The notes beneath the pieces are model-generated. The model ran no database searches. It saw only the letters and a list, made by a program, of their open reading frames with translations, and was not told the DNA's origin. A stretch of DNA of 64,000 nt, from positions 7,195,962-7,259,961 of the forward strand of contig OZ024933.1 of NCBI GenBank assembly GCA_964017235.1, written 5' to 3'. The DNA is from Sabellastarte sp. h YS-2021 (taxonomy: Eukaryota; Annelida; Polychaeta; Sabellida; Sabellidae). The translations under genes were made by a program, and so were the position numbers. Each line of letters opens with the position of its first letter. Position 1 is the first letter of the stretch. Positions 29,676 through 41,280 of the stretch are shown here, one piece after another.

Positions 29676-31719
29676 CTGTCTGTGCCCAGGAGGCCGTCTG
29701 TCCAGTTTTTGGCAGGTATGGGAGACCAAAAAAGCTCCTCCAAGGGTTGTGACCATTTTGAAGGAGGGTTATTGTCTGAATTTCAGAAATCAACCTCCAT
29801 TGATAAATTATCCTGCAATAAGGAGCAAGTATTTGAACTGGGAGAAATAGGAATTTTTGATAAGGGCGGTTTATCAAATGATCGACAAAAGAGCGATAAC
29901 TCCTGTTCAAAAGATCACATCCCTGGGATTTTACAGTCGGTTGTTTCTTGTCCCCAAACCAGGAAAGAAATGGCGACCAGTAATAGATTTGAGTGTGGTA
30001 AACAACTATTTGCATATTCCTACATTCAAGATGGAAACTGCCGAAAATATTCGAGATTCGCTTCAACAAGGCGAGTGGGTAACCTCACTCGACCTTACAG
30101 ATGCATATTTTCACATACCAATTCACCCACGGTATCAAAAGTATCTTCACTTCAATGTAGGCAACAGATCCTACCAGTTCACTGCCTTACCCTTCGGAAT
30201 CGCTATGGCTCCACTCGAGTTCACTATGGTGGCAAAAGAGTTGAAACTGATGGCCTTAGCAGAAGGCATCAGAATTCACCAGTATATAGACGATTGGCTT
30301 ATGAGGGCACAAACGAAACAGCAGTGTCAAGAAAATACACAGAGGGTGAATTCATCTGGTACAAAGCTTAGGTTGGATCATAAATTTCGAAAAGTCGGAT
30401 TTAATTCCAACTCAACAAATCAAATTTTTGGGTTACAAATTCGATTTCAGAGTGGGTCTAGTGTTCCCAACCCAAAAGAAAATCGATCGACTTCTGGAAA
30501 AAGCAGTTTCCATGTTGGAATCTCTTCACACAACTCCAAGGAAGCTCATGTCACTGGAAGCATGGCTTCAATGGAGAAGACAGTACCATTGGGTCGTCTG
30601 CATATGAGGCCACTCCAATGGTACCTCAAGACACACTGGAGGTATCCTCAGTCTCTGGATATCTCAGTACCAGTGTCTCAGGTTCTAAAACAGCATCTTC
30701 AGTGGTGGACCAATCTCTCGAACTTGAAGAAGGGTTCCCCACTTCATCAGAAGGAGCACAATCTGCTTCTATTCACAGATGCTTCTCTAAAGGGCTGGGG
30801 TGCTCATTTAAAGCATCACACAGCCAGTGGTCTGTGGAATCAGGTGGAGTCAGGACTTCACATAAACATTCTAGAGCTAAAAGCAGTCTTTCTAGCTTTA
30901 AAATCATTCGAAAATCAGCTTCTAAATCAAAATTTGCTGATTTCCACTGACAACTCCTCAGTGGTTGCCTATCTGAACAAGCAGGGAGGTACCCACTCTC
31001 AGGAAATGTGTGCCCTGATATGGAGAATCATGGCTTGGACATATGCCAGGGGAATCCAGATTCGGGCAAAACATATTCCAGGGAATCTCAATGTTCTGGC
31101 AGATTCCTTGTCAAGGAAAGACAAGGTGATTCAGACCGAATGGGCGTTAAATCATCTAGTGTTCAATCAGATTTGCCATTGTTGGCATCAACCAATGGTA
31201 GATTTGTTTGCAACAAAGTTGAATCACAAGCTACCAATGTATGTGTCTCCTGTCCCCGACAGTCAGGCTTGGGAAACAGATGCATTGAACATCTCTTGGG
31301 AGGGTCTGGACGCCTATGTGTTTTGTCCAGTGGCTCTCATTCCTCAGGTGATTCAAAAGATAATCACTTACAGGTGCAGAATCATCATGATTGCACCAGG
31401 GTGGCCAGGGATGTCTTGGTTTTGGGATCTGGTGGATCTGTCCACGAGGCTCCCTCTCAGACTTCCCTTGTGGGTGAATCTGTTGACTCAACCTTTCAGC
31501 AACAGACTTCACAACAATCTGACTTACCTGAATCTTCATGCTTGGCATCTGGAGTCAGTCATGAATATTCAGAAAGATTCTCAGAGGAGGTGGCGAAGCG
31601 AATTAAGGAGCCTCAGAGACACTCCTCAAGGAGAATCTATGAATCAAGGTGGTCCATTTTTGGGAAGTGGTGTGAGGAGAGCCAGGTGGACGTCTCCAAT
31701 TCCACTATTCCAGATGTAG
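29674..31719 (+). pseudogene. pol: RT/RNase H of element C, lightly damaged
   Basis: +1 to gag. RT begins within a few codons of the gag stop (CLCPGGRLSSFWQVWE), without a Cys-rich spacer. TAG at 29848-29850 interrupts it. Motifs are LDLTDAYFHIPI (about 30090), ALPFGIAMAP (about 30180) and the active site YIDDWL (about 30280), with Ile where the other elements have Leu. Between about 30345 and 30570 the homologous reading lies in another frame (LGWIINFEKSDL), so two compensating indels are present. RNase H (LFTDAS, about 30770) and GWPGMSWFWDL (about 31400) are intact. Confidence 0.85.
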
Positions 31720-32614
31720 CAAATTTTCTTAACTGTTTGTTTAAGGAAAGAAATCTCAAGCCATCTACCATTGCTGGTTATAGAACAGCTATTGCAGATG
31801 GTTTGGGTGTGAAGGGGGAGCAGATCTCTAAAAGTCTTGAGCTAAATAGACTGTTGGCAAGCTTTTACAGAGACAAACCAGTAGCAAATAGGTCTGTACC
31901 TTCTTGGGATCTGGCCTTGGTACTCCATGCATTGACCAAACAACCTTTTGAACCCCTGGGGAAAGCTTCTTTGAAGTTATTAACCTTTAAGACAGTTTTC
32001 CTTTTGACTTTGGCATCAGGCAAAAGGAGAAGTGAAGTTCATGCTTGGACTCATTCATCGCTCAGTTATAAGGAGAATTGGTCACAAGTCACTTTGGCCC
32101 CATCAACTGCCTTTTTGGCGAAGAACCAGTTGGCTTCAGATGGGCCTGCTGCAATTAAGCCAGTGGTCATTCCAGCACTGAAACCTCAGTTGGACAGAGG
32201 TTTGACTCAGGATAGGTCTCTTTGTCCTGTGAGGGCTTTGAAATACTACCTGGACAGGACAAAAGATTTGAGGAAGATTTAGAATCTTTTGTTTGTAGCT
32301 ATAAAAGAGGGCTTTACAAGAGATATTTCCAGGGCAACTATCTCATCTTGGTTAAACAGACTATCCTTTTGGCTTATGAGAATTCAGACTCTGAGTCTCA
32401 ACAGCTGTATCAGGTGAAAGCTCATGATGTTCGCTCAATGGCTGCATCTTTGGCATTTAGAGGAGGAGTTTCTTTGAATGAGATCCCTGAGGCTTGCTTT
32501 TGGAAGCCTCACAATACTTTCACCAATTTTTATCTGAAGGACCTATGTTGGCATAATGGCCAGATTTTGAAATTGGGCCCTATAGTATCTGCTCAGCTTG
32601 TGATAGATTTATAA
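31008..32614 (+). pseudogene. Tyrosine recombinase of element C, one stop and one shift
   Basis: The recombinase proper starts near 31560 (FSEEVAKRIKEPQRHS). ASGKRRSEVH (about 32020), HDVRSMAAS (about 32420) and NFYLKDL (about 32525) are conserved; ACHW of the other elements reads ACFW here. TAG at 32280-32282 and a one-base deletion near 32350 break the frame. Confidence 0.85.
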
Positions 32615-33140
32615 CTAGGTATGGAAATTGTATGTTATATATCTACATTTTTCATGTTGCATTGATTTCTGTTTGTATTGATTGGCAATACATTGTAGTT
32701 TTTATGTATTTACAGGATAGATGGCTGTAGCACCTGTATATATTGTACAGTTTTTGTTGGCTTGAGCCTCGCTTGGAGCGTATGATGCGTCAGCTGATAT
32801 TGGTGCCAAGTGGGGTTTGACCCGTAGTTGCTTTGTGTTGAAGTTGAGTTTCAAGTGTTTGTGTTGATACAACTGCATTAGATGAATTGCAACATTGTGA
32901 GATCTACTACATTCTACCTTTTATTTGAAGGTATGTTGAATGTGGGTGCTGGTAATTTAACGTTTAGATGTTAATCATGTTAAATGCACTGTTAAATGTT
33001 GGAGTTTATGTGTTGTTGTTGCATGTAAAACTCACATTGGTTTTATGTTACAGTTTCTCAGTGTTTTTTCTTGTTGGAAGTAGGTCATGTGATGGTAGTA
33101 GCTAAAAGTAAATCCCACCATCCAACAATGCTGAATTCAG
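32615..33140 (+). other. 3' non-coding region of C
   Basis: TGTATATA occurs at 32735-32742, followed by TGTACAG. Unlike the other elements there is no G tract. I see nothing else. Confidence 0.6.
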
Positions 33141-33495
33141 CTACTGTTAGGAAATGGTAAGGGTATTTCGCTATAAAATTGAAAAATTTAATAGTAATTT
33201 AAATTTTTATTAGAAATACTTACCATTTCCTAACACTCAAATTTCCCTCCCGCCTCCCCGCAAGTCATTCTTTTACTTGCAACAAAAATAATGAAGTAAA
33301 CAATGTGGTCATGTGACCTATTTGGCGGGAGGACGGACTACTGTAACCCAATGGCTTGGTTCAGGTTGTTAGTAAACCTTAAAATTGCATCTCTGCGTTG
33401 GCCTTTGGGTTGGATGGCTCCAACAAATAGCTACTGTTAGGAAATGGCAAGTATTTCTAATAAAAATTTAAATTACTATTAAATTTTTCAAATTT
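33141..33495 (+). repeat. Internal complementary region and right inverted repeat of C
   Basis: 33141-33236 carries GGTATTTCGCTATAAAA (inverse of the left end) joined to the inverse of the right end. 33280-33495 is the right repeat, ending in the AT-rich TTTTTCAA tail. Confidence 0.88.
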
Positions 33496-33531
33496 AGTTC
33501 TATTCTTCTTTTACCATCTAAAATACTGTTA

Positions 33532-33733
33532 TTTCATTGCGTTAATACATCTTACCTAACAGACGATAGCTATATGCCGGCGCCAGCCGGTCCCGCCAAA
33601 CGCCAGAAAAAGACGTCCCGAGTTTCACCTCCGGCAGGACCGGTACACTCCAATCCACTCGCCAGATGGCCATAGTTCCTGCTTTCCTCGCCAGAGGGAC
33701 GTGACGTCATAGCATCTTTTTCGTTTGGCGCGA
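33532..33733 (+). repeat. Left inverted terminal repeat of D
   Basis: Contains CGCCAAACGCCAGAAAAAG, TGACGTCA at 33702-33709 and CATCTTTTTCGTTTGGCGC, as in B. It is the reverse complement of 39909-40128 apart from the outer tail. Confidence 0.87.
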
Positions 33734-33837
33734 AGTATAAAGTTGTGAAATTTTCTTCTCAAGTGTTTATTTGGATTTATTTGTGTTATCTGACCGAACT
33801 TTACTTTTTGTTGTGTGCATTGTTTTGCGGAACTATC

Positions 33838-35949
33838 ATGGCAACACCTGGTCAGAGAAAAGGGGCCTGTGGCCACATAATGGCTTCTTTTGACCTGCAT
33901 AGCAGATGCGCGAGATGCAGGGACAAAGGTTTGGGGGAGGACCCCTGTGTAAAGAAACTGCAATGTGACTTTTGTGATCGGTTAACTCCAGAACAAATTG
34001 TCCAGTTATCCACCCCCACCTACAAGTTACGTAAAGAAAAGAAACAGGAAAGAGAGGCTTTAGTGGATCCATCCACAGTCAAAGTTTTGTCTCCGGTGGA
34101 CCAGGAGAAGTCCCTAGGGGCTTCCTCATCTCTCAATACCTCTGCTGATCTGTCTTTGCCTCAACCATCTTTCCAGGCTGATTTAAAGGAACTGGACGAT
34201 AAATGGTCTCTCAGGATGGCTCGCCTTGAGGCTTTAATTACCATGGGACAACGTCCTCAAACTTCCTTTTCACCGGTCAAGGCCCCGGTGCCTCATGGAC
34301 CCCCTGCGGGTGCTATTTCTCAGGCTCCATTTTTGATATTTTCTATTCCTTCCGGCCAGACCGGCCCGGTCTCTGGTCCCGATGGAACTGCTATCACTAC
34401 TTCTGTCGGGATGACTTCTCCTCTGGAGAACCTCTACCCGGAGCAAGTTTTGGATTCTAGTGAACCGGTATTTTCTCAACCAGGAACTATTTCCTACGGA
34501 GATGTTTTGCCTCACTCAGTACCGGCCTCCAGTACTCTGTCAGTCCCGGTATCCTCTGTTTCATCTGCCGCTTACCTCCCCCCGGAACCTGCCGGAGAGG
34601 GAGAGGTTTCAGACGAAGAAGAGAATCCTGATGATTTCATTCAAGACTCTGATAAGGTTCTCAGTGAGGATCAAAATTACCGGGAGACAGTCCGGGGGGT
34701 ACATGCCTTCATGGGATGGACTCACATTCCCGATTTAGAATTCTCCCCATCTTCACGCTCTGACAACCCATGGGTAGGTCACAGGGCTCAACCAGTCGGC
34801 AAGGTGTCAGTAGCTCTTCCCCCGGAGGATTGGCTGTGCCGCAAATTAGAATCTCTCAATTTAGTGCTCTTGGAGGGTTACCCCTCAAAATCCACTGAAC
34901 CTGGCAGTCTCCATGTAGACCAGTTTCTTCGACCTCCAAAGTCGCAGAGTAGATGGTATTCTATCCATCCAGCTGAACCAAAGGACCCAACTCGTCCAGG
35001 AAAGTCTGTTAACACATGGCACAATGACGCTGCCAAGTTGAATAGCGCCTTTCCCAGAATTTGTAAGCCAGCAGTAGCTAACACTCACCCGCCTAGCCGT
35101 CCCCTCAGTCAAGATACTCTCGGGAAATGGGAAAAGGCGGGAAAAGAAACTAGCTATGTATGCAACCAGTCCGCTGGTTTCAACAGGTGCATCACCAAGT
35201 TGCAGGATAATGTCCAGGACAATCTGAAGGCCTTACAAACAGAATTCTCCAAAGGAAAGTCCTCAACAAAAGCACAGGCAGCCTTAGATGAACTGCACTA
35301 TCTGGCTTCCTTCAATCAGAACCTCAGTTTCGAAATGGGAAAGTCCTTGCAACACATGTCTGACTTTATATTTGTTCAAATGGCTAATCTTACCCTTGCA
35401 CGAAGGGACTCATACTTAAAAACCGGAGTGAAGCCAGATACCTTCTCAGCCCTCCGTAACTGTCCCTTAAATGGATATGCGCTCTTCCCAGATGCAACCA
35501 TCAGAAAAGCGGAAGAGGAGATAAATCAGGAAAAGTCCTTGCAACACATGTCTGACTTTATATTTGTTCAAATGGCTAATCTTACCCTTGCACGAAGGGA
35601 CTCATACTTAAAACCCGGAGTGAAGCCAGATACCTTCTCAGCCCTCCATAACTGTCCCTTAAATGGATATGCGCTCTTCCCAGATGCAACCATCAGAAAA
35701 GCGGAAGAGGAGATAAATCAGTTTGAAAATGCCAAGCGTACTCCCCAGCCCGGTCCGGGCCATGGGGGGTTCGCCGGTAAGAAACAACAAGGTCGTTTCC
35801 AACCTTACCAAAGTCAATGGAAACAAAACCAAGATTCCTCCCGTTCCGGTGGTCAACCCGGAAAGGATATGCCGGCCTGGAAGTCCTTCGGCAACAGAGG
35901 TCGTGCAAGAGGCCGCGGCAGGGGTGGTCAAGCTGGGTGCGGTACCTGA
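33838..35949 (+). CDS. gag: gag of element D, slightly shortened, with internal duplication
   Basis: ATG 33838 starts MATPGQRKG followed by the Cys/His motif (CGHIMASFDLHSRCARC, CDFC). The conserved RETVRGVHAFMGW lies near 34685. A 192-bp, in-frame tandem duplication (35341-35532 repeated at 35533-35724) doubles a 64-residue segment ending AEEEINQ. The RG-rich tail meets TGA at 35947-35949; the next codons (CCA GCC AAG) match B, where CGA stands in place of this TGA. A C-to-T change probably created the stop, ten codons before the usual one at 35977-35979. Confidence 0.85.
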   Translation: MATPGQRKGACGHIMASFDLHSRCARCRDKGLGEDPCVKKLQCDFCDRLTPEQIVQLSTPTYKLRKEKKQEREALVDPSTVKVLSPVDQEKSLGASSSLNTSADLSLPQPSFQADLKELDDKWSLRMARLEALITMGQRPQTSFSPVKAPVPHGPPAGAISQAPFLIFSIPSGQTGPVSGPDGTAITTSVGMTSPLENLYPEQVLDSSEPVFSQPGTISYGDVLPHSVPASSTLSVPVSSVSSAAYLPPEPAGEGEVSDEEENPDDFIQDSDKVLSEDQNYRETVRGVHAFMGWTHIPDLEFSPSSRSDNPWVGHRAQPVGKVSVALPPEDWLCRKLESLNLVLLEGYPSKSTEPGSLHVDQFLRPPKSQSRWYSIHPAEPKDPTRPGKSVNTWHNDAAKLNSAFPRICKPAVANTHPPSRPLSQDTLGKWEKAGKETSYVCNQSAGFNRCITKLQDNVQDNLKALQTEFSKGKSSTKAQAALDELHYLASFNQNLSFEMGKSLQHMSDFIFVQMANLTLARRDSYLKTGVKPDTFSALRNCPLNGYALFPDATIRKAEEEINQEKSLQHMSDFIFVQMANLTLARRDSYLKPGVKPDTFSALHNCPLNGYALFPDATIRKAEEEINQFENAKRTPQPGPGHGGFAGKKQQGRFQPYQSQWKQNQDSSRSGGQPGKDMPAWKSFGNRGRARGRGRGGQAGCGT

Positions 35950-35977
35950 CCAGCCAAGGACCCGGCACAGTATAAAT

Positions 35978-38512
35978 GACAATTATTGTGTAAGCAAGCC
36001 CGGAGTTTGTAACCCGGCCAGTAAAGACTTTAATGTGTGTTCAAAACAAAATAAATGTGTCATCTCATGTTGTAGGTCTTGTACCTTCTGCAATAAATGG
36101 GAAAAGTTTGCTTCGAGCAGACGTATGTCCCTCATCAGAAATTTCAAGAATAAAGTCTGTGAAAAGTGTTTTTTCTGTAGATCTTTGTGTTTCTGCCCCT
36201 TGTGCAACCAATGCCCCCAGTGTTGTATTTGCACCGCCAGTGGGAGGTCATCTCCAAGAGTTTTGGCAAAAATGGCTCAAAATCTGGGCGCAAATCCGAA
36301 AGTAACATCCATTTTAAAGAAAGGTTACGTTCTCCCGTTCAATCACAGACCCCCACTGGTTCGAGACCCATTGATAATCAGTGGCTATGCAAACCCCATC
36401 AGGAACCTCTACCTAAAGGAGGCTTTGCAAGCACTGCTCAAGAAAAAGGCAGTAGAGAGGGTTAGGGTTCGGACCTCCCTAGCCTTTTTCAACAGACTGT
36501 TCATTGTCCCCAAACCAAATCAAAAATGGCGGCCAATTCTAGATCTCAGTGCTCTAAACAAATTTTTGAGGGCCAAAACATTCAAGATGGAAACCCCGGA
36601 AACAATCAGGCTCTCCCTACAACAAGGGGAGTGGGTGATTTTGCTGGACTTCAGCGACGCCTACTTCCACATCCCGGTGCACAACCGGTCCAGGAAGTTC
36701 CTCCGGTTCCATTTCCAAAACCAGACCTATCAGTTCCGAGCCCTTCCCTTTGGCCTATCCACAGCTCCTATGGAGTTCACTGGGGTGGTCAAGGAAGTAA
36801 AACTAATGGCCCAGTCCTGGGGTATAAGAATCCACCAGTACCTAGACGACTGGTTGATTCGAGCCCCTACCAGAGAATCTTGCCACCAGAGCACCCAATC
36901 CCTCCTCGCCCTTTGTCAGGACTTGGGTTGGGTGATGAACTTACAAAAATCGGAGTTAGACCCAAAACAAGTGTTCGAGTTCGTAGGTTACAAATACGAC
37001 CTCACTCTCGGACTAGTGAAACCGACCCAAGCATGTTGGGACTCTATCCTCCAGAAAATACAATCCATTCTGTCCAATCCGACATGTCGGGTCAGGACGT
37101 TCATGTCGCTAATAGGCCTCCTAACAGCAACGGAGAAACAGGTGCCACTAGGGAGACTCCACATGAGACCTATCCAGTGGCACCTGAAAAATCAGTGGAG
37201 GATTCCGGAATCTCTGGAAAAAGAGATCCCCATTCCAAGATCCCTCCATCAGCATCTCCTATGGTGGACAAAAGAGACAAATGTCCTAGTAGGCCAACCT
37301 CTCCACCCCATGCGTCATGCAGCTCAGATCTTTACAGACGCCTCAAAAGAAGGCTGGGGTGCTCACTTAGGCGACTTCACCGCAAACGGCACTTGGTCTG
37401 TTCCAGAAAGCCACCTTCACATCAACTTTCTGGAGTTAAAGGCCGTTTTACTGGCTCTAAAGCAGTTTCAACATCTAGTGCAAGGAAAAGTCGTCCTAGT
37501 CGCCACAGACAACACTACAGTTGTGGCATACATCAACAAGGAGGGGGGGGCCACGGTGGCAGAGTGGTAACACTCTCGCCTCCCACCTCTGCGGCCGGGG
37601 TTCGATCCCCGTCATGGCCGTAAGTGGGAAAGCTGGTAGTTGCTTGCCGTTGGTCGGCAGTTTACAGTACACAACCCTAGCGAACTCTATGTGCTGGTTT
37701 CCTCTGCCCTTCCAACTACCCGTCGTGATATGACCTGTACAGTGTTGAAAGCGACGTAAAACCCCAACTAAACAAACAAGGAGGGAGGTATGAGGTCAGG
37801 CTCACTTTGTGCCCTTCTCTGGCGCCTTCTTTGTTGGTGCAGCCTGAGACAGGTCACCCTAAAAGCCCGACACATTCCAGGCCGTCTGAATGTGATTGCC
37901 GACAAGCTGTCAAGGCAAGGCCAAGTCATTCAAACAGAGTGGTCTCTCCACCAAGATGTGACAAACCGCCTGTTTCAGACATGGCACCTTCCGCAGGTAG
38001 ACATGTTTGCGACAAGGTACAACTTCAAACTAGCAAAGTATGTGTCCCCGGTACCCGACCCTCAGGCGTGGGCAGTGGACGCCCTATCAGTATGTTGGGA
38101 GAACCTGGACATGTATGCCTTCCCACCAATGTCCCTCCTGGGCAAGGTAGTCAGCAAGCTATCAGACCATTTTTACAAGAGGATCATTCTGATAGCCCCA
38201 GGCTGGCCCAACATGCCATGGTTTTGCGATCTAGTGGAAATGTCATCCCAAATCCCTCTTTGCCTTCCACATCAGCCCGACCTAGTGACTCAGCCTTTCA
38301 ACAAGGCGCGCCACAGGAACCTGAACAACCTAAATCTCCATGCTTGGCTCCTAGAGCCGAAGCAGTCAGAGACCAAGGCTTCTCTAGCCCAGTGGCGTCA
38401 CGAATTGTGGCTCCTCAGAGAGGTTCAACTGGAACAGTCTATGAAGCAAAGTGGGCCGTTTTTGTCAGATGGTGTGAAGCAGGTCAGGTGGACTTCAGGT
38501 CTCCATCTGTAA
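35978..38512 (+). pseudogene. pol: RT/RNase H of element D, split by a SINE
   Basis: +1 to gag, starting DNYCVSKPG. Unlike A and B, the Cys-rich block (CVISCCRSCTFC, VCEKCFFCRS, about 36058-36230) is in this frame, fused to RT. RT motifs are LDFSDAYFHIPV (about 36645), ALPFGLSTAP (about 36740) and YLDDWL (about 36840). RNase H FTDAS lies near 37330. A SINE (37546-37774) interrupts it right after ATDNTTVVAYINKEGG. The insertion plus target duplication is 240 bp, so the same frame resumes at about 37786 (MRSGSLCALLW). WPNMPWFCD (about 38205) has Cys where the others have Trp. Confidence 0.85.
37546..37774 (+). mobile_element. tRNA-derived SINE, copy 1
   Basis: The head GGGGCCACGGTGGCAGAGTG resembles a tRNA 5' half with box A (TGGCAGAGTGGT). 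Box B is GGTTCGATCCC (about 37601). The body GGTAGTTGCTTGCCGTTGGT and tail GCGACGTAAAACCCCAACTA are shared with copy 2. The target duplication AACAAGGAGGG lies at 37535-37545 and 37775-37785. No protein is encoded; it would need a LINE in trans. Confidence 0.9.
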
Positions 38513-39413
38513 AACAGATAGCTGATTTTCTCCTGTACCTCTTTCAAGAAAAGAACCTATAGCCTAGTACAATTGAAGGGTATAGGTCTGCCATTGCGGA
38601 CAAATTAGGCAATGCCTCCCTGAATGTGAGTAAAGATGAAAATTTGTCACGTCTCCTGGACAGTTTTCATAGGGACAGGCCTAAAGGTCGTAGGGGAGTC
38701 CCATCCTGGAATCTCTCCCTAGTGCTACACCAACTTACTAAACCGCCTTTTGAGCCCCTCAGAAAGGCCTCTCTAAAGCTCTTAACTTTCAAGACAGTTT
38801 TCCTTCTGGCCCTGGGTTCAGGAAAACGCAGGAGTGAGATTCACGCATGGCTCAATAAGAACATTAGACACCAAGCCGACTGGTCGAAAGTGTCTTTATA
38901 CCCTTCCCCAAGCTTCTTAGCCAAAAATCACTTGGCAAAAGAGGGTCCAGAATGCGTGGCCCCAGTAGTCATTCCAGCTCTGGCTCCCACCTTGATAAGT
39001 CCTTAAAAGAAGATAGATCTCTTTGCCCAGTCAGAGCCTTGAGATACTACCTGGACAAAACACAGAGCCTTCGAGAAGGAAAAGAACTAGTCTTTGTCTC
39101 CTTCAAAAAGGGCTTCTCTAAGGATATCTCCCCTGCTACTATCTCTTCATGGATAAAGCAGACAGTTATCCTTTGTTATGAAATGTCAGATCAGGAGGCT
39201 TTAAAACTGCATCAGGTAAAGGCTCACGATGTTAGAGCCTTTGCAGCCTCCAAAGCATTCCAAAGTGGCATCTCCTTGGATCAGATCTTATCCGCATGCC
39301 ACTGGAAGTCCCACAACACCTTTACCCAATTTTACCTAAAGGATGTTGCCTGGGCAGATTCGGAGCTTTTCCATCTGGGTCCAGTGGTGGCTGCCCAACA
39401 GATCCATCACTGA
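37807..39413 (+). pseudogene. Tyrosine recombinase of element D, one stop and one shift
   Basis: The recombinase domain begins near 38370. TAG at 38560-38562 (FQEKNL stop PSTIEG) and a one-base loss near 38990 (before DKSLKEDRSLCP) break it. GSGKRRSEIH (about 38817), HDVRAFAAS (about 39228), ACHWKSHN and QFYLKDV (about 39330) are conserved. The C-terminus GPVVAAQQIHH matches A and B. Confidence 0.87.
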
Positions 39414-39761
39414 ACCCCTTGCTCCTACCTGTATATAGTGTACATATTGTTCTTCCTTTGCAGTATAGGTGCCCCCCTTGGGGGACCTATTCTGTATTTT
39501 AAGGTTTTTTACTCTAGTGATAGGATCACTAAGTACGGAACCTTCATTCCACTCCTATGGGTATTGGAATCTCTGGACTGAACTCTTCCTTTCTTCCTCC
39601 CTCAGAAGAGTAAGAAAAAAAAAAGGGGGGGGGGTATCAATTTGTGAGCGTACCATGATCCTGATCCCTCCTTATCAGGTTAACGGGATCCTTAGCTTAC
39701 AATTAGAGAGTTCTTTATAGTCCTTAGAAGCTGCCCTCCTTCAACTGGGTAGTTATTCTAG
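39414..39761 (+). other. 3' non-coding region of D
   Basis: TGTATATA at 39430-39437 followed by GTGTACATATTG, then an A10G10 purine tract near 39613-39634. Confidence 0.65.
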
Positions 39762-40128
39762 CTATCGTCTGTTAGGTAAGATGTATTAACGCAATGAAAT
39801 TGCAAATTTTAATTGGTAAATTAAATTTTCATTAGTTAATACCTTACCTAACAGACGGGAGACTCCCGCCCGGGCCTTCCCCGCTTTTCAGCTTCATTTA
39901 ACATTGGGACGAAAAGGATGCTATGACGTCACGTCCCTCTGACGAGGAAAGCAGGAACTATGGCCATCTGGCGAGTGAATTGGAGTGTACCGGTCCTGCC
40001 GGAGGTGAAACTCGGGACGTCTTTTTCTGGCGTTTGGCGGGACCGACTGGCGCCGGCATATAGCTATCGTCTGTTAGGTAAGGTATTAACTAATGAAAAT
40101 TTAATTTACCAATTAAAATTTGCAATTT
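39762..40128 (+). repeat. Internal complementary region and right inverted repeat of D
   Basis: 39762-39858 contains the inverses of both outer ends. The right repeat 39909-40128 includes TGACGTCACG and ends TTGCAATTT. Confidence 0.9.
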
Positions 40129-40288
40129 TCTGGTCTTTGGACATTTAAGCCAGTTTTGCTTGCACCTTAATTTAACTTATACTTGATCCACTCATACAGA
40201 GTTCAGTGTACTATCAGGACCGGAAATTTAAAAGTAATTTAACTACATAGACATGTATAGGTAGTTGAAATGATTTACATGTGACTAC

Positions 40289-40932
40289 AGCATATCGTGA
40301 CCAACAACTCGTACCCACAACTCATACACAAACATTTTATAAGAATATCAAATACTCAGTACTTGTATATATGCAGCTCATAATATTTATGAAGAAATAT
40401 GAGGAAATATGAGATCACCCAGTTATGTGGGGTTTTCTAACAACATTTTATATGTTATCAGTTAGTAGAGATCAAATACTTCAAATCCTCGTACTTCCGT
40501 GGGGGTTGCCTAGCAATATTATGAAATAAAATATGCAAATAATAAAACGTGAGGTCATGGACTTCCCAGAGGACTTCCTAGAAGTATTATAAAATAAATT
40601 ATGCAAATTAGAAAAAAAAAGACAACTTGAGGAGACAGAAGTCTGGCTTTTCCTGCAATATTTTTAAAAAGTTATGCAGATTAGAAATATATGTGGGGAG
40701 ACTGAAGTCCGTGGAGTTAACTTCAATATTTTAAAATAAAATATAGTTAACTTCAATATTTTAAAATAAAATATGCAAATTGGAAAAAAAAAAAAAAAAA
40801 AGCAGACAGAAGTCGATGGAGTTTCCATGTTTTAAAAAAGTCGGTGGGGTTTCCCAAAATTTCAAAAAAATTATTGGTAACGAGTTGTGGGTACGAGTTG
40901 TTGGTCACGAGCTGCTATGGTCACGAGATGCT
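40289..40932 (+). mobile_element. Non-autonomous TIR element
   Basis: The left end CGTGACCAACAACTCGTACC is mirrored at 40887-40910 (GGTACGAGTTGTTGGTCACG). An outer pair AGCATATCGTGACC / GGTCACGAGATGCT also matches 13 of 14. Inside are repeats of ACTTCAATATTTTAAAATAA, several GGAGACAGAAGTC-like motifs and an A tract near 40784. No frame for a transposase. Confidence 0.7.
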
Positions 40933-41280
40933 CGTATACTGTTGAAATGTGAATTATTAAAGTAGGTTACTAAGGATTAAAATATGAACTTTTTACCTTT
41001 GATATAAACTAGTGTGATTCTTTGTGACATAATTATTTGTTTATAAATCCTTAAGAATAATATTGGTGACATGTGGTCAGTATGACTTATAATTTATAGG
41101 TGTTGTAAATGTACACTCTGTGGAGTCTAATTAATGGTAGCTGTTAGCTAGCCCACCATAATTTCTGACAGGAGTACATTGGAGACTTGGTGTCTCACTG
41201 TGAGCAGGGGACTTTGTGTCCCACTTAGGCAGGCATTGACCACCCTGTTATGATATCATATCCAAAAGTGGTTTATTGTG
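40933..41280 (+). other. Intron sequence, no feature recognised
   Basis: AT-rich sequence between the TIR element and the satellite. I see no gene or terminal repeat. Confidence 0.5.

Larger units (their letters stand above)
27683..33495 (+). mobile_element. DIRS-type retrotransposon C, divergent subfamily, complete ends
   Basis: The left inverted repeat starts TTTTATAGCG (27683). Gag, RT/RNase H and recombinase follow, then the internal complementary region (33141-33236) and right repeat (33280-33495). Its sequence is far from A/B/D, but the layout is the same. It lacks the Cys-rich spacer and the G tract. Gag is intact and pol has a few lesions. Confidence 0.93.
33532..40128 (+). mobile_element. 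DIRS-type retrotransposon D, complete ends
   Basis: Left repeat 33532-33733, internal complementary region 39762-39858, right repeat 39909-40128. Ends are TTTCATTGCG and TTGCAATTT; the internal joint CGCAATGAAATTGCAA contains both with TTT shared. It is related to A and B. It starts 36 bp after element C and carries a SINE in RNase H. Confidence 0.94.

Noticed and set aside
37560-37610. True tRNA gene
   Set aside because: Box A and B match a tRNA-like head, but the body, tail and target duplications show a SINE; no full cloverleaf with CCA-ready end is seen.
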